From Selenomonadales bacterium 4137-cl (GTDB taxonomy: Bacteria; Bacillota; Negativicutes; Sporomusales; UBA7701), in NCBI GenBank assembly GCA_032334055.1, contig JAUOZS010000001.1, forward strand, positions 2,082,501 to 2,146,500: a stretch of 64,000 bases of DNA, given 5' to 3'. Of the stretch, positions 8,666-16,642 are shown one piece after another (positions within the stretch are counted from its first letter, which is position 1; the number at the start of each line of letters is the position of its first letter). A program made the position numbers and the translations under genes. Below the pieces are notes generated by a model. It was not told the origin of the DNA and ran no database searches. It saw only the letters and a list, made by a program, of their open reading frames with translations.

Positions 8666-8710
8666 AAGCGAAACTTGGCTCCGGCCAATCGCCTGATACA
8701 AGTTTCGCTT
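8666..8710. repeat. 12-bp perfect inverted repeat in a 252-bp gene-free stretch
   Basis: AAGCGAAACTTG (8666-8677) and CAAGTTTCGCTT (8699-8710) pair perfectly around a 21-nt spacer. The stretch 8477-8728 has no supportable gene. The repeat could be an operator, an RNA hairpin or a remnant of a small mobile element. Confidence 0.6.
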
Positions 8711-8726
8711 ACCGGCGGCCTAATAC

Positions 8727-8756
8727 AAAAACCGCCGGGGTTCTGTCACCCGGCGG
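8727..8756 (-). terminator. Rho-independent terminator of the second HD-GYP gene
   Basis: Stem CCGCCGGG/CCCGGCGG (8732-8739 and 8749-8756) followed on the minus strand by TTTTTG. It begins 3 bp after the stop codon at 8759. Confidence 0.9.
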
Positions 8757-8758
8757 TC

Positions 8759-9814
8759 CTATACCACAGCCACAATCTGCAGTTCTCGCTCATGAAGGAG
8801 GTTAACGATGCCCTCCCGCGTCCAGACGACCGGTCTGGCCGGCTCCTTGCTGTTTATCCTGAGCACCGCTCCGGTGGAGCCGTTGTTGAATTTCACCGCA
8901 CTGCCGATATAGTAGGGAACGACGATCTTGTTGACGGCGTCGACAACCTGGCTGTCGAACTGCGTTCCCGCGCCGGCGTTTATTATGCGGATGGCTTCGT
9001 GGGCGGGAACGCGGGGCCGGTAGACACGGTCGGTTATAAGGGCGTCGTATACGTCGGCGACGGCGACGATGCCGGCGAGAGGGTGGATTTTGTCTTCGCT
9101 TATGCCCCAGGGATAACCTCGCCCGTCCGGCCTCTCGTGGTGCTGAAGGGCCATGAGGGCGATGCGGCTGTCGACCTTGGTCTCGAGCCGCAGGACGTTA
9201 TAGCCGAACGCGGTATGCTTCTTAACCTGCTCGAATTCGTCCGGTGTCAGGGGGCCGTTCTTTTCGATGATTTCATTGGGGATGCAGCTCTTGCCGTAGT
9301 CGTGCAGCAGGCCGCCGATGCCGAGGATGTAGATTTCGTCGCGGGAAAGGCCCATGGCCATGCCGAAAGCGACGGCGAAAACGCCGACGTCGACGCAATG
9401 ACCGTAGAGGTAGTCGCTTTTCTGCCTGATATCCGATAGGTATATCAACAGGTTGCCGTGTCCCGACAGTTCTTCGATTACCTTATGGATGCATTCGCGC
9501 AAATGAGGAAGGTGGGCGGCGATGCCCCCCCGGTTGCGGAAGGCGTTCTGCATGGCTTGGACCATGCTTAGCCGGGTTGCGGCGCTGATGAGGTTCGGGA
9601 CGGCGGAGAGCTCCTTGTTGGCCGGTTCGGCCGCCTTGATGCGGACGGCGGTGATGCCGTGCTTGCCGAGAAGGGCGATTATCTCCTTGCGAAGCGCTGT
9701 GCCGGCCGTAACGAGAATCTGACCATTACCGTTAACTATGTCATCCGCTAATATCATGCTGCCGGTGGCTTGGACGAGCGGTATCTGCTTAATAGCCGTA
9801 ACCTCCGTTCGCAC
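8759..9814 (-). CDS. HD-GYP domain protein under a c-di-GMP-II riboswitch
   Basis: A 351-residue soluble HD-GYP protein. Seen: His139 region (GHCVDVGV), HD pair at 171-172 in LLHDYGK, His200, HHERPDGRGYP ending with GYP at 233-235. The C-terminal tail resembles that of the HD-GYP protein at 3191-4258. Expected role: c-di-GMP hydrolysis. The frame's first usable codon is a GTG at 9814, inside the U-tract of the leader terminator and without a ribosome binding site. A good GGAGG (9802-9806) lies 8 nt before an ATT codon at 9793, so translation may really start there at a noncanonical codon. Preceded by a class II c-di-GMP riboswitch, which suggests feedback control. Confidence 0.9.
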   Translation of the reverse strand: MRTEVTAIKQIPLVQATGSMILADDIVNGNGQILVTAGTALRKEIIALLGKHGITAVRIKAAEPANKELSAVPNLISAATRLSMVQAMQNAFRNRGGIAAHLPHLRECIHKVIEELSGHGNLLIYLSDIRQKSDYLYGHCVDVGVFAVAFGMAMGLSRDEIYILGIGGLLHDYGKSCIPNEIIEKNGPLTPDEFEQVKKHTAFGYNVLRLETKVDSRIALMALQHHERPDGRGYPWGISEDKIHPLAGIVAVADVYDALITDRVYRPRVPAHEAIRIINAGAGTQFDSQVVDAVNKIVVPYYIGSAVKFNNGSTGAVLRINSKEPARPVVWTREGIVNLLHERELQIVAVV

Positions 9815-9918
9815 AAAATAAGAACCCCGCCAAACTCTTACAGTCTGGAGGGGTTCACTACTAGCTCAGTGTAAAATAAGTGACCACATAGTTTTTTACA
9901 CGTCATCGCATTCCACTG
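9813..9918 (-). promoter_or_regulatory. Cyclic di-GMP-II riboswitch with terminator
   Basis: On the minus strand the leader carries GGAATGCGATGACG, then GTGGTCACTT and GAGCTAGTAGTGAACCCC, in the order of the class II c-di-GMP aptamer. The conserved GCACT/AGTGC pairing is changed to TCACT/AGTGA, a compensatory pair. P1 pairs CAGTGGA (9912-9918) with TCCAgaCTG (9841-9848). The 3' arm AACCCC also forms one side of a terminator stem GAACCCC/GGGGTTC (9822-9828, 9850-9856) followed by TTATTTT, so aptamer and terminator are mutually exclusive. Direction of control is inferred to be ON with ligand. Confidence 0.85.
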
Positions 9919-10033
9919 TCTGCAGTATAAAATTGGGCATTCACTTTGTTCGTTTTTTCAAATTCGACATGACATAAGGTATTCCTGCATGATTATTGGG
10001 AAATTTAATAAAAATTTACCATAATTTCGGGTC

Positions 10034-10063
10034 GAAAAAAACAGACCGCGCTCCAGCCGGTCT
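10034..10063 (-). terminator. Rho-independent terminator without an obvious gene in front of it
   Basis: Stem AGACCG/CGGTCT (10043-10048 and 10058-10063) followed on the minus strand by GTTTTTTT. The nearest minus-strand gene upstream ends at 10538, with a plus-strand gene in between. Confidence 0.75.
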
Positions 10064-10290
10064 TCTCCAAGATGTTGTATTTAGGTCTGCCCCCCTCCCC
10101 TTTCCGGCAACAAAACCCGGTCCGCCTCAGCAAGAGAAAAAGCCAGCGGCATTTTTCATTATGTAGCCCTTGCACCTCCCCGCCTGGGTGACGAAAGTGT
10201 ACATAAAGTTTCGAGAGGGAATAGCTTAGCCGGCCGCGAACTATATTCCGGTAGTCGCCGTCAAGTCGCTTGAATAACGGAGGAATACCA
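10064..10290. other. Gene-free stretch, possible small RNA
   Basis: No supportable reading frame. A minus-strand frame (10005-10346) runs straight through the terminator at 10034-10063 and looks random. The stretch is G-rich on the minus strand and ends in a terminator, so a minus-strand small RNA is possible; I do not recognise a known RNA family in it. Confidence 0.35.
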
Positions 10291-10575
10291 GTGCTGACCA
10301 TAACCCCCGAAGCAGCCGCATATATCCGCTCGCGGAATAAGCCCATCTATCTCGACATTCCCCCGGCCGTCGGGACCTGCTGCATCCATATGCGGGATTG
10401 CCCCGCCGTCCGCTTCGGCGAGCCGCCGTACGACCGCGAGAGCTATGAAAAGCGCTGCATCGACGGCCTGACGGTATTTGTGCCTTATGATCTGCCCGAC
10501 CAGCCTTTGAGGATAGTCCTGCACAGCTACTTCGGCTTTAAGAATCTGACGGTATCGGGCTGGCATCTGGCCTAG
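10291..10575 (+). CDS. Small CC/Se-motif family protein
   Basis: The only convincing plus-strand gene in the window. GTG at 10291 follows GGAGG with 8-nt spacing and gives a 94-residue protein beginning MLTITPEAAAYI. It resembles the small CC/Se-motif (seleno)protein family, in which a vicinal Cys-Cys or Cys-Sec pair follows a HesB-like N-terminus; here both residues are Cys (GTCCIHMRDCP, about residues 30-40). Function is unknown; thiol redox or metal handling is usually guessed. Its last 38 bp overlap the 3' end of the convergent CbiA/DsrN-like gene. Confidence 0.75.
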   Translation: MLTITPEAAAYIRSRNKPIYLDIPPAVGTCCIHMRDCPAVRFGEPPYDRESYEKRCIDGLTVFVPYDLPDQPLRIVLHSYFGFKNLTVSGWHLA

Positions 10576-11962
10576 CCTGAACGCCGCGCCGCCACTGGGC
10601 GGCCAAAGTCACGAAACGTGGCGCCCACTCCGGGTTGGCCACGGCGTGGATATGGTTGTAGGTGGCAAAGGTGTTTTTGTAGATTATGCCGTCGCGGCAG
10701 CCGTCGATGCCGTGGCCACGGATGACTTCGTAGGTGTAGTTCAGGCCGGAGTCGGCGGCGATGAGGCGTGAGTGATGGAATTCGTGGCCTTTGACTTCGG
10801 CGCCGGCGGCGAAAAACGGGTTGCCTTCCAGGCTGCGCATCAGGGTGTAGCCATGCCCCTGGGGTCCCTTTTCGACGACGACGGAAAACGGCAGTACGCC
10901 GCACATCGGATAGGTCCGCCCTTCCCAGATTATCTCGCGACCCAGGTACATGAGACCGCCGCATTCGGCGTAGATGGGCAGGCCCGCTTCGGCCGCCCGG
11001 GCGATGGCCCGGCGGAGGCCGGTGTTGGCGGCTATGGCCTCGCCGAAGACTTCGGGGAAACCGCCGCCGATGTATAGGCCGTCGATAGCCGGCAGCTCCG
11101 TATCTGCCATGCTGTTGATGTATACGAGCTCAGCCCCGGCGGCAGCCAGGGCTTCAATGTTTTCAGGGTAGTAGAAGGTGAAGGATTGGTCGTGGATGAC
11201 GCCGATCCTGGCCTCGATTTGTTGCCCGGACCGGGCGCCGGCGACGGCAGACGCGAGGGCCGGCGCCTTGGCGGCGACGGCGACGATGCCGCCAAGATCG
11301 AGGTGACGGGCGGCGACGGCGACGTTGCCGGCGACAGCTTCGCTCACGGTGCCGTGCTCGGCCGCCGGGACGAGGCCGAGGTGGCGCTCGGGGAAGACGC
11401 TGTAAGCGTTCTTGGGAACGGCCCCGAGCACGGGAATGCCGCAGTACTCCTCGATGGCCGCCCTAAGCATGCTCTCGTGGCGGGGCCTGGCTACTTTATT
11501 GAAGATGACGCCGGCGATGGAAACGTCAGGCTCGAAGTGCATGAAGCCGAGCACCAGGGGTGCGATGCTGCGGGTGGTACGGGTGACGTCGACGACGAGG
11601 ATGACGGGCGACCGGGTGATGCGGGCGATCTGGGCAGTGCTGCCGGTGCCCTGGAGATCTACACCGTCGAACAGGCCCATGGCGCCTTCTATCAGGGCGA
11701 TGTCGGCCCCTTCAGCCCCGCGTTGGAGGGTGGTCCTTATCTGATGGTCGTCCATCCAGAAGCAGTCAAGATTGCGGCAAGGCCGCCCCGCGGCATAACC
11801 GAGCCAGCTGGGGTCGATATAGTCGGGTCCCTTTTTGAACGGCTGGACGGCGTAGCCCTGCTCGCGGAGGGCCCCCACCAGGCCGATGCTGATGGTGGTT
11901 TTGCCGGAATGGCCGTGCGGCGCGCCGATGACCACGCGGGGGACGTTCCAGGATTGGGTCAT
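10538..11962 (-). CDS. Cobyrinate a,c-diamide synthase family amidase (CbiA or DsrN-like)
   Basis: A 474-residue two-domain glutamine amidotransferase. The N-terminal P-loop domain has GAPHGHSGKTT near residues 13-23 and FKKGPDYIDP; the C-terminal domain has the triad-type glutaminase with Cys in YAECGGLMYLG and a late His (KGHEFHHS). CbiA amidates cobyrinic acid carboxylates a and c. A paralogue named DsrN is encoded in dsr clusters and is thought to amidate siroheme for sulfite reductase. Its place beside dsrCKMBA favours a DsrN role; sequence alone does not separate the two. No other cobalamin gene is in view. Confidence 0.85.
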   Translation of the reverse strand: MTQSWNVPRVVIGAPHGHSGKTTISIGLVGALREQGYAVQPFKKGPDYIDPSWLGYAAGRPCRNLDCFWMDDHQIRTTLQRGAEGADIALIEGAMGLFDGVDLQGTGSTAQIARITRSPVILVVDVTRTTRSIAPLVLGFMHFEPDVSIAGVIFNKVARPRHESMLRAAIEEYCGIPVLGAVPKNAYSVFPERHLGLVPAAEHGTVSEAVAGNVAVAARHLDLGGIVAVAAKAPALASAVAGARSGQQIEARIGVIHDQSFTFYYPENIEALAAAGAELVYINSMADTELPAIDGLYIGGGFPEVFGEAIAANTGLRRAIARAAEAGLPIYAECGGLMYLGREIIWEGRTYPMCGVLPFSVVVEKGPQGHGYTLMRSLEGNPFFAAGAEVKGHEFHHSRLIAADSGLNYTYEVIRGHGIDGCRDGIIYKNTFATYNHIHAVANPEWAPRFVTLAAQWRRGVQARPDASPIPSDS

Positions 11963-12000
11963 GAAATAATATCCTCCCCTATAGTAGGGCTAAAGGCGGA

Positions 12001-12033
12001 ATTAAAACGGCCGGCGTACCAAGTACGTGCCGG
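12001..12033 (-). terminator. Probable terminator after the 116-residue hypothetical gene
   Basis: Stem CCGGCGTAC (12011-12019) with GTACGTGCCGG (12023-12033, one bulge), followed on the minus strand by CCGTTTTAATT. The stem is good but the U-tract is short. Confidence 0.45.
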
Positions 12034-12076
12034 AGCGAGTTTCGAGGAGTATCGCAAAGTTGGACTTTCGGCTATT

Positions 12077-12427
12077 TCACAACGTGTCCCACTTGCGGGC
12101 ATACTCGAGCAGCACCTGAAACTCGGTGTCTTCGTAACCTTGCGACAGCAAATACCGCTTGGCGTCCTGGGCTTCCATCTCGGTGGAATCGGCGAAAACG
12201 CGGTCTTTGGCGAATTTGAAGGTGAAGCCGCGGGCCTCCAGGGCTTCCATCATCGCCGCCACCCTTTCTGCGCGCCGCGAAAGGCTTTCACCGAATCGGC
12301 GGACGCTTGCAGCCGTGGGGGGGAGTTGCTCGGACGGCGCCACTACTTCGTATGGCACCGGCTCGTCAATAAGTTTGAGGATGACGCGGGTAAGATGGTT
12401 GACTACCGGCCTGTAGGTTTCGCTCAT
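12077..12427 (-). CDS. Hypothetical protein in the dsr neighbourhood
   Basis: A 116-residue protein that I do not recognise. It is charged, without Cys and without membrane segments; helices are likely at residues 8-22, 40-68 and 85-112. The start has a good GGAGGCGATAAC spacing. It lies between the YeiH-type transporter and the CbiA/DsrN-like gene. It was compared with DsrD (about 78 residues, winged helix) because of the context, but neither length nor sequence supports that. Confidence 0.6.
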   Translation of the reverse strand: MSETYRPVVNHLTRVILKLIDEPVPYEVVAPSEQLPPTAASVRRFGESLSRRAERVAAMMEALEARGFTFKFAKDRVFADSTEMEAQDAKRYLLSQGYEDTEFQVLLEYARKWDTL

Positions 12428-12478
12428 GTTATCGCCTCCGCTTAAAAGTATACCATAAAGGTGGTTCGGCTACTACGG

Positions 12479-12507
12479 AAAAAGGCCCGGCAAGCATTTG
12501 CCGGGCC
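12479..12507 (-). terminator. Rho-independent terminator of the YeiH-type gene
   Basis: Perfect stem GGCCCGGCAA/TTGCCGGGCC (12484-12493 and 12498-12507) with a 4-nt loop, followed on the minus strand by TTTTT. Confidence 0.92.
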
Positions 12508-12522
12508 TTCTGCAGTTAAGGC

Positions 12523-13866
12523 TTACTTCACACCGAGCCAGTAGCTGACGAAAACGTGGTTGGACAGCCAGTAGCCCAGCGGCACGTTGATGAGCACGCC
12601 GATGGTGAAGGCGGCGAACGGCTTCCAGCCGAAGGAGGTCAGTTCGCGGAAGCGGGTGGTGAAGCCGATGGACAGGAACGTCCAGGTGAAGGTCCAGCCG
12701 CGGAGATTCTTGATGGGACCGAGAACTTGTTTGGAGTACGCGGCGCCCATTTTGGGTGCCATCGCGGCGATGAGAACGGTGGTGAAGATGGAGGCTACGA
12801 AGAAGCCGATGACGAATTTGGGGAAGCGGCGCCAGATTTCGCCGATGTCGACGCGCTCGGAGCCGTTGCCGTTGCCTTCCTTCTTTTCCCAGACAGTTAC
12901 GGACAGCCATGCGACCAGGAGGGCCCAGATGCCGACAAACATATCGCGGCCTACGACCTTCATGAGGGTGAAGGTCTTGACGGCGCGCTCGTCGCCGATG
13001 GCGGCGGCGGCTGCGAAGCCGGCGGCGTCGGCGAACTCGGAGGTGCCTATCCAGGCGCCGGCAGGCCCGGGTTCCATGCCGAGGGCCTTACACCAGATGG
13101 GCAGCAGGATGACCATGACGACCGCCCAGACGATAACCATGGAGATGGCGACCGATACGTGCTCTTTCTCAGCCCGGCAGGCGCCGCCGATGGCGATCGA
13201 ACCGGAAACGCCGCAGATCGAGCCGCCGGCGCCGAGACAGGCGCCGAAGCGCGGGTCGAGGTTGAACAGTTTGGTGGCGGCCCAGAAGATCGAGAAGAAG
13301 GTGGTGGCCGCGACGATGGTGGCCTGCATCATCGCCATGGGGCCGGCCTTGAGGATGATGGTGAACGGCAGGGTGGCGCCCATGAGGACGATACCGGTTT
13401 TGACGTAGAATTCCGTCTTGAGGGCCGACTGGAACCACTTCGGCAGGGTGATCGTGTTGCTGATCAACATGCCGAACAGCAGGGCCAGCAGCGGGGTCTC
13501 GAGCTGCCAGGTCTTGAGGAACTTGTTGGCGCCGAGAGCGGTGATGGCGACGGAGATGATGAACAGCACGGTGAAGCCGGCGGCGTAGTTGCCGACGTTG
13601 ATTTTCATCGTCTTGGCGGCGATACTGAAGGCGGCCAGGAAGAAAACGAACAAAATGATCACCCCCGGCACCTTAGAACCGAGAGTACCGAACATCTTGC
13701 CGGCGTCGGTCCAGGTGGACACGCCGACGGCCATGGTTTTGAAGAACCCGGCCGCGCCAATGAAAAAGGCGATGGTGATGAGGAAAGTGAGGCCCAAACC
13801 GATGATTATTGCCCAGGTGTCTTCCCGCTCGTACCAGGGAAGGGCTGATTGAGGAGCTCCTGCCAT
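12523..13866 (-). CDS. YeiH/UPF0324-type putative sulfate/sulfite exporter
   Basis: A 447-residue inner-membrane protein with about 10-12 hydrophobic segments, matching the YeiH (PF03601, 'conserved hypothetical 698') family. Family-typical stretches are GMLISNTITLPKWF, the glycine-rich GACLGAGGSICGVSGSIAIG near the middle, and FTWTFLSIGFTTRFRELTS near the end. These proteins are annotated as putative sulfate exporters without firm proof. Beside dsr genes, movement of sulfite, sulfate or an organosulfonate is a reasonable inference. The start has a strong AAAGGAGG site. Terminators on both sides (12479-12507, 14073-14112) make it a single-gene unit. Confidence 0.85.
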   Translation of the reverse strand: MAGAPQSALPWYEREDTWAIIIGLGLTFLITIAFFIGAAGFFKTMAVGVSTWTDAGKMFGTLGSKVPGVIILFVFFLAAFSIAAKTMKINVGNYAAGFTVLFIISVAITALGANKFLKTWQLETPLLALLFGMLISNTITLPKWFQSALKTEFYVKTGIVLMGATLPFTIILKAGPMAMMQATIVAATTFFSIFWAATKLFNLDPRFGACLGAGGSICGVSGSIAIGGACRAEKEHVSVAISMVIVWAVVMVILLPIWCKALGMEPGPAGAWIGTSEFADAAGFAAAAAIGDERAVKTFTLMKVVGRDMFVGIWALLVAWLSVTVWEKKEGNGNGSERVDIGEIWRRFPKFVIGFFVASIFTTVLIAAMAPKMGAAYSKQVLGPIKNLRGWTFTWTFLSIGFTTRFRELTSFGWKPFAAFTIGVLINVPLGYWLSNHVFVSYWLGVK

Positions 13867-14072
13867 GAGATATTCCTCCTTTAGAATAAATCCTTTGGGG
13901 TTACGGGGTCTTACTGAAAATTGCGTCTATTCCCGACCAATCACCCCCATTTGACCGCTTATAACCCAACAAGCTTACCTTATATCTCTTCGCCGGGAAC
14001 CTTGTGAATCCCCTAACATGCAACAATCATAATTTCTAATGATGGTATAAATAACTATTATAAATCACCGGG

Positions 14073-14112
14073 AAAAGGCCACGCCACCTGTGACGGGGCA
14101 CAGGCGGCGTGG
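14073..14112 (-). terminator. Rho-independent terminator after dsrC
   Basis: Long stem CCACGCCACCTGTG/CACAGGCGGCGTGG (14079-14092 and 14099-14112) followed on the minus strand by CCTTTTCC. It closes the dsr operon 11 bp after dsrC. The stretch 13867-14072 shows nothing else that I can support. Confidence 0.85.
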
Positions 14113-14123
14113 AAACTGTGAAC

Positions 14124-14441
14124 TTAGACGCAGCCGGTAGGCTTGGGAAGACCGGCCAGTTTGCAGGCGCCCTTGGCCGGGCCGGACGGGAACATGTCAT
14201 AGATCTGCTTGAGGCTGAAGCCGGTGTCCTTGCACAGCTTGCGGATCATCGGCGCAATGCCGAACTGCTTGTAGTAGTCGCGCAGGTAGTTGATGACCTT
14301 CCAGTGGTCTTCGGTAAGTTCGGTTACGTCCTCAAGCTTTGCGAATGCCTCGACGATATCCTGGTTCCACACGTCGGGATCTACCAGGAAACCGTCCTCA
14401 TCAACTTCGATCTGTTGGCCTTTTACGTCAATGTTAGACAT
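14124..14441 (-). CDS. dsrC: DsrC, sulfur-carrier partner of sulfite reductase
   Basis: A 105-residue DsrC/TusE family protein. DsrC takes the sulfur from sulfite as a trisulfide between its two C-terminal cysteines and is re-reduced by the membrane complex DsrMK(JOP). Both cysteines are present: Cys93 (GACKLAGLPKP) and penultimate Cys104 (PTGCV), the hallmark of a true DsrC rather than TusE alone. Residues 41-85 contain the helix-rich core (LTEDHWKVINYLRDYY, FGIAPMIRKLC). Last gene of the dsr operon, 41 bp after dsrK, closed by a strong terminator. Confidence 0.96.
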   Translation of the reverse strand: MSNIDVKGQQIEVDEDGFLVDPDVWNQDIVEAFAKLEDVTELTEDHWKVINYLRDYYKQFGIAPMIRKLCKDTGFSLKQIYDMFPSGPAKGACKLAGLPKPTGCV

Positions 14442-14482
14442 GATTCTACCTCCTTTGATTTATATGCTACATGAGATTAGAT

Positions 14483-15817
14483 TTATGCCAGGACGATAGC
14501 CTTGCCGACAACGTCCATGACGCCGCCCATTTTTAGGTCTTCCATGCCGTAGTGCTTCATTACGTAGGGCAGCTGGGCCTTGCAGATGGAGCACGGGGTG
14601 GCGAGGAAATCAAGGGGCAGAAGTTCTTTGACCTGCTCGGCCTTTTTCTTGCCCAACTGCATGCGGATGGCCATCATCTCGTCCATGAGGATGCCGGAGC
14701 CGCCGCCGCAGCAGAAGTTGCGTTCGCGGTTGGGGGTCATTTCGACGAATTCGTCCACGCAGGCTTTGAGTATCTCCCGCGGCTGCTCGATGATATCGCC
14801 GGCCCGGGAGTAGTTGCACGGATCATGGAGCGAGACGCGCCAGGGCAGCTTCTGCAGTTTGAGCTTGCCCAGGTTCTGGTAGGTGTAGTCGAGAATGTGG
14901 ACGAGGCCGAAGGGCGCGGGTCCGTTGGCGCCTTCGGTATACATCTTGGCTGCCCGCCAGCCGTGGCCGCACTCGCCCTGAACGACGAGCTTGGCGCCTA
15001 CCATCTTGGCGGCGTCACGCATCCGCTGGTTCTGCTCCTTCATGGCGTCCATGTTGAATAACAGGCCGAAGTTGGCTGCCTCGAGGACGGTGGAGGGGAT
15101 GGTCCAGTTGGCGCCGATGGCGTGGAAAAACTTGGCCGCGCCGATCATGGTGTCGACATTGGAGAAGAAGTCGGCCGAGGACGGAATGTAGAGGATGTCG
15201 GAGTCGGGCTTGTCGACGGGAATCTTGATTTCGAGACCCGTCTCTTCCTTCATCTCGTCTTCCATGAACTCGCAGCAGTCGATGGTGGCCGGCTTGGGGA
15301 TGCCCATATTGTTGCCGGTCTTGATCATGTTCGCGGCGATGCCGGTCATGAACCGGGGCACGACGCCGATGGCGGTCATGATGCTGCGGGCGGCGATGGT
15401 GACCTCGGCGGTGTCGATGCCGAAGGGGCAGTAAACGGCGCAACGTCGGCACTCGTTGCACTGGTAGAAGTAGGTTACCCACTTGGCGAGCGTTTCGGAG
15501 TCGTAATCCTCGGCGCCGATGTAGCGGCCGATGGTTTTGCCCGTCCAGGTGAAGTAGCGTTTGTAGATTTTGCGGAAGAGATCCGCCCGGGCGGCGGGGA
15601 TGTTGTTGAAGTCGCCGGTGCCAAGGTAGCTGTGGCAGGCTTCGGCGCAGGCGCCGCACTTGGTGCAGGTTTCGAGCATCACCATGATGGACCTGGCCCA
15701 TTTGCGGTATTCATCGATTCCCTTAATCAGCGCCTGCTGTTTTTCTTCTTCCGGCACCGGGGTATAGCCGGCGGCCAGCACTTCCTTTTCCTTGGCTAAA
15801 TGAAGCGGAACCTTCAT
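14483..15817 (-). CDS. dsrK: DsrK, HdrD-like iron-sulfur subunit of the DsrMK complex
   Basis: A 444-residue cytoplasmic subunit that, with DsrM, passes menaquinol electrons to the DsrC trisulfide. Two [4Fe-4S] motifs are seen: Cys51/54/57/61 (CTKCGACAEACH) and Cys120/123/126/130 (CNECRRCAVYCP). The C-terminal half holds CCG-type motifs of the heterodisulfide reductase catalytic cluster (HDPCNYSRAGD, NFCCGGGSG, ATPCSICKAQLP). All cluster ligands appear intact. It overlaps dsrM by 4 bp. Confidence 0.95.
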   Translation of the reverse strand: MKVPLHLAKEKEVLAAGYTPVPEEEKQQALIKGIDEYRKWARSIMVMLETCTKCGACAEACHSYLGTGDFNNIPAARADLFRKIYKRYFTWTGKTIGRYIGAEDYDSETLAKWVTYFYQCNECRRCAVYCPFGIDTAEVTIAARSIMTAIGVVPRFMTGIAANMIKTGNNMGIPKPATIDCCEFMEDEMKEETGLEIKIPVDKPDSDILYIPSSADFFSNVDTMIGAAKFFHAIGANWTIPSTVLEAANFGLLFNMDAMKEQNQRMRDAAKMVGAKLVVQGECGHGWRAAKMYTEGANGPAPFGLVHILDYTYQNLGKLKLQKLPWRVSLHDPCNYSRAGDIIEQPREILKACVDEFVEMTPNRERNFCCGGGSGILMDEMMAIRMQLGKKKAEQVKELLPLDFLATPCSICKAQLPYVMKHYGMEDLKMGGVMDVVGKAIVLA

Positions 15818-16620
15818 GCCTGCACCCCCTTGGCTTGGCCTGAGTCGGCAACCGGCTGCTTGGTGCCCGCGAAGTCGGACCGCAGCGGCGTGCCCGCCGG
15901 CGTGGGATATACCGGCGCAGCCTCGACGAGCATGGCCCGGTTGACGAGGAAGCCGGCGAAGTGGAGCATCTTAGAGAAGGGGAAGTAGATCATGAAGAGC
16001 ATCACGGTGGTGAAGTGAGCGATGAAGATGGGGTCATTGGGGATAGGTGTGGGACTCAAGGTCAGCAGGTTGCCGATGAAGGCCTTGACGGCCGGCAGGT
16101 CTACATGGACGCCCGGCAGGCGCATGTGATTGCCGGTGAGGGCAATGACGAGCACGAACAGGAGATCGATGTAGTCGGCCGGGTCGGACAATTTCTTGAC
16201 CTCGGGATTGGCCAGACGGCGATAAAAGAGAACGATAAGGGCAACCATGAGGATTATCCCCGATACTGTTCCTAAAAAGGCGGACGTGGCCTGGCTGGCT
16301 GAGGACGAGAGGCCGATAAGGGTGAACTGGTTCATGAGGAAATAGATGCCGACTATATGACCGCCAATGACCATAGCCAGCGATACATGGAGAAGCCAGG
16401 CCCACAGCCAGAGGTTTTTGTCGTTTTTGTAGAGGCTCTTGAAGAGAAGCAGTTCCGTCCCCACGGCTGCTACGCGGCCCGCGCCGTCAGTGGGCGCCGG
16501 GAAGAGGGTGAGTTGGAAGGGAACGGGCACTTTCAGCCAGCCCGCCACCCGGTAGGTTACGCCGATCAGGAAGATCGCGCCCGCGATGTAGGGGAGCACC
16601 TGTCCGACGAAGTATAGCAT
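15814..16620 (-). CDS. dsrM: DsrM, membrane cytochrome b subunit
   Basis: A 268-residue NarI-like di-heme cytochrome b with about six membrane segments (roughly residues 5-25, 70-98, 110-130, 145-165, 205-230). Candidate heme ligands are His78 (LLHVSLAM) and His88 (GGHIVGIYF) with later His in TGNHMRL and IAHFTTVML. It is expected to oxidise menaquinol and feed DsrK. Only DsrM and DsrK are encoded here; DsrJ, DsrO and DsrP are absent, which is the usual Gram-positive/Firmicute pattern. Confidence 0.93.
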   Translation of the reverse strand: MLYFVGQVLPYIAGAIFLIGVTYRVAGWLKVPVPFQLTLFPAPTDGAGRVAAVGTELLLFKSLYKNDKNLWLWAWLLHVSLAMVIGGHIVGIYFLMNQFTLIGLSSSASQATSAFLGTVSGIILMVALIVLFYRRLANPEVKKLSDPADYIDLLFVLVIALTGNHMRLPGVHVDLPAVKAFIGNLLTLSPTPIPNDPIFIAHFTTVMLFMIYFPFSKMLHFAGFLVNRAMLVEAAPVYPTPAGTPLRSDFAGTKQPVADSGQAKGVQA

Positions 16621-16642
16621 ACTTTAACCTCCAGCGGGGCTT

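Noticed and set aside
10005..10346. 113-codon minus-strand frame
   Set aside because: Runs through a strong rho-independent terminator and lacks family-like features; overlaps the real plus-strand gene at 10291.
12077..12427. DsrD
   Set aside because: Tempting from the dsr context, but 116 residues and no similarity to the 78-residue winged-helix DsrD.
12556..13848. 430-codon plus-strand frame opposite the YeiH-type gene
   Set aside because: Low-complexity Gly/Asp/Glu-rich product, antisense to a clear membrane protein with ribosome site and terminator.
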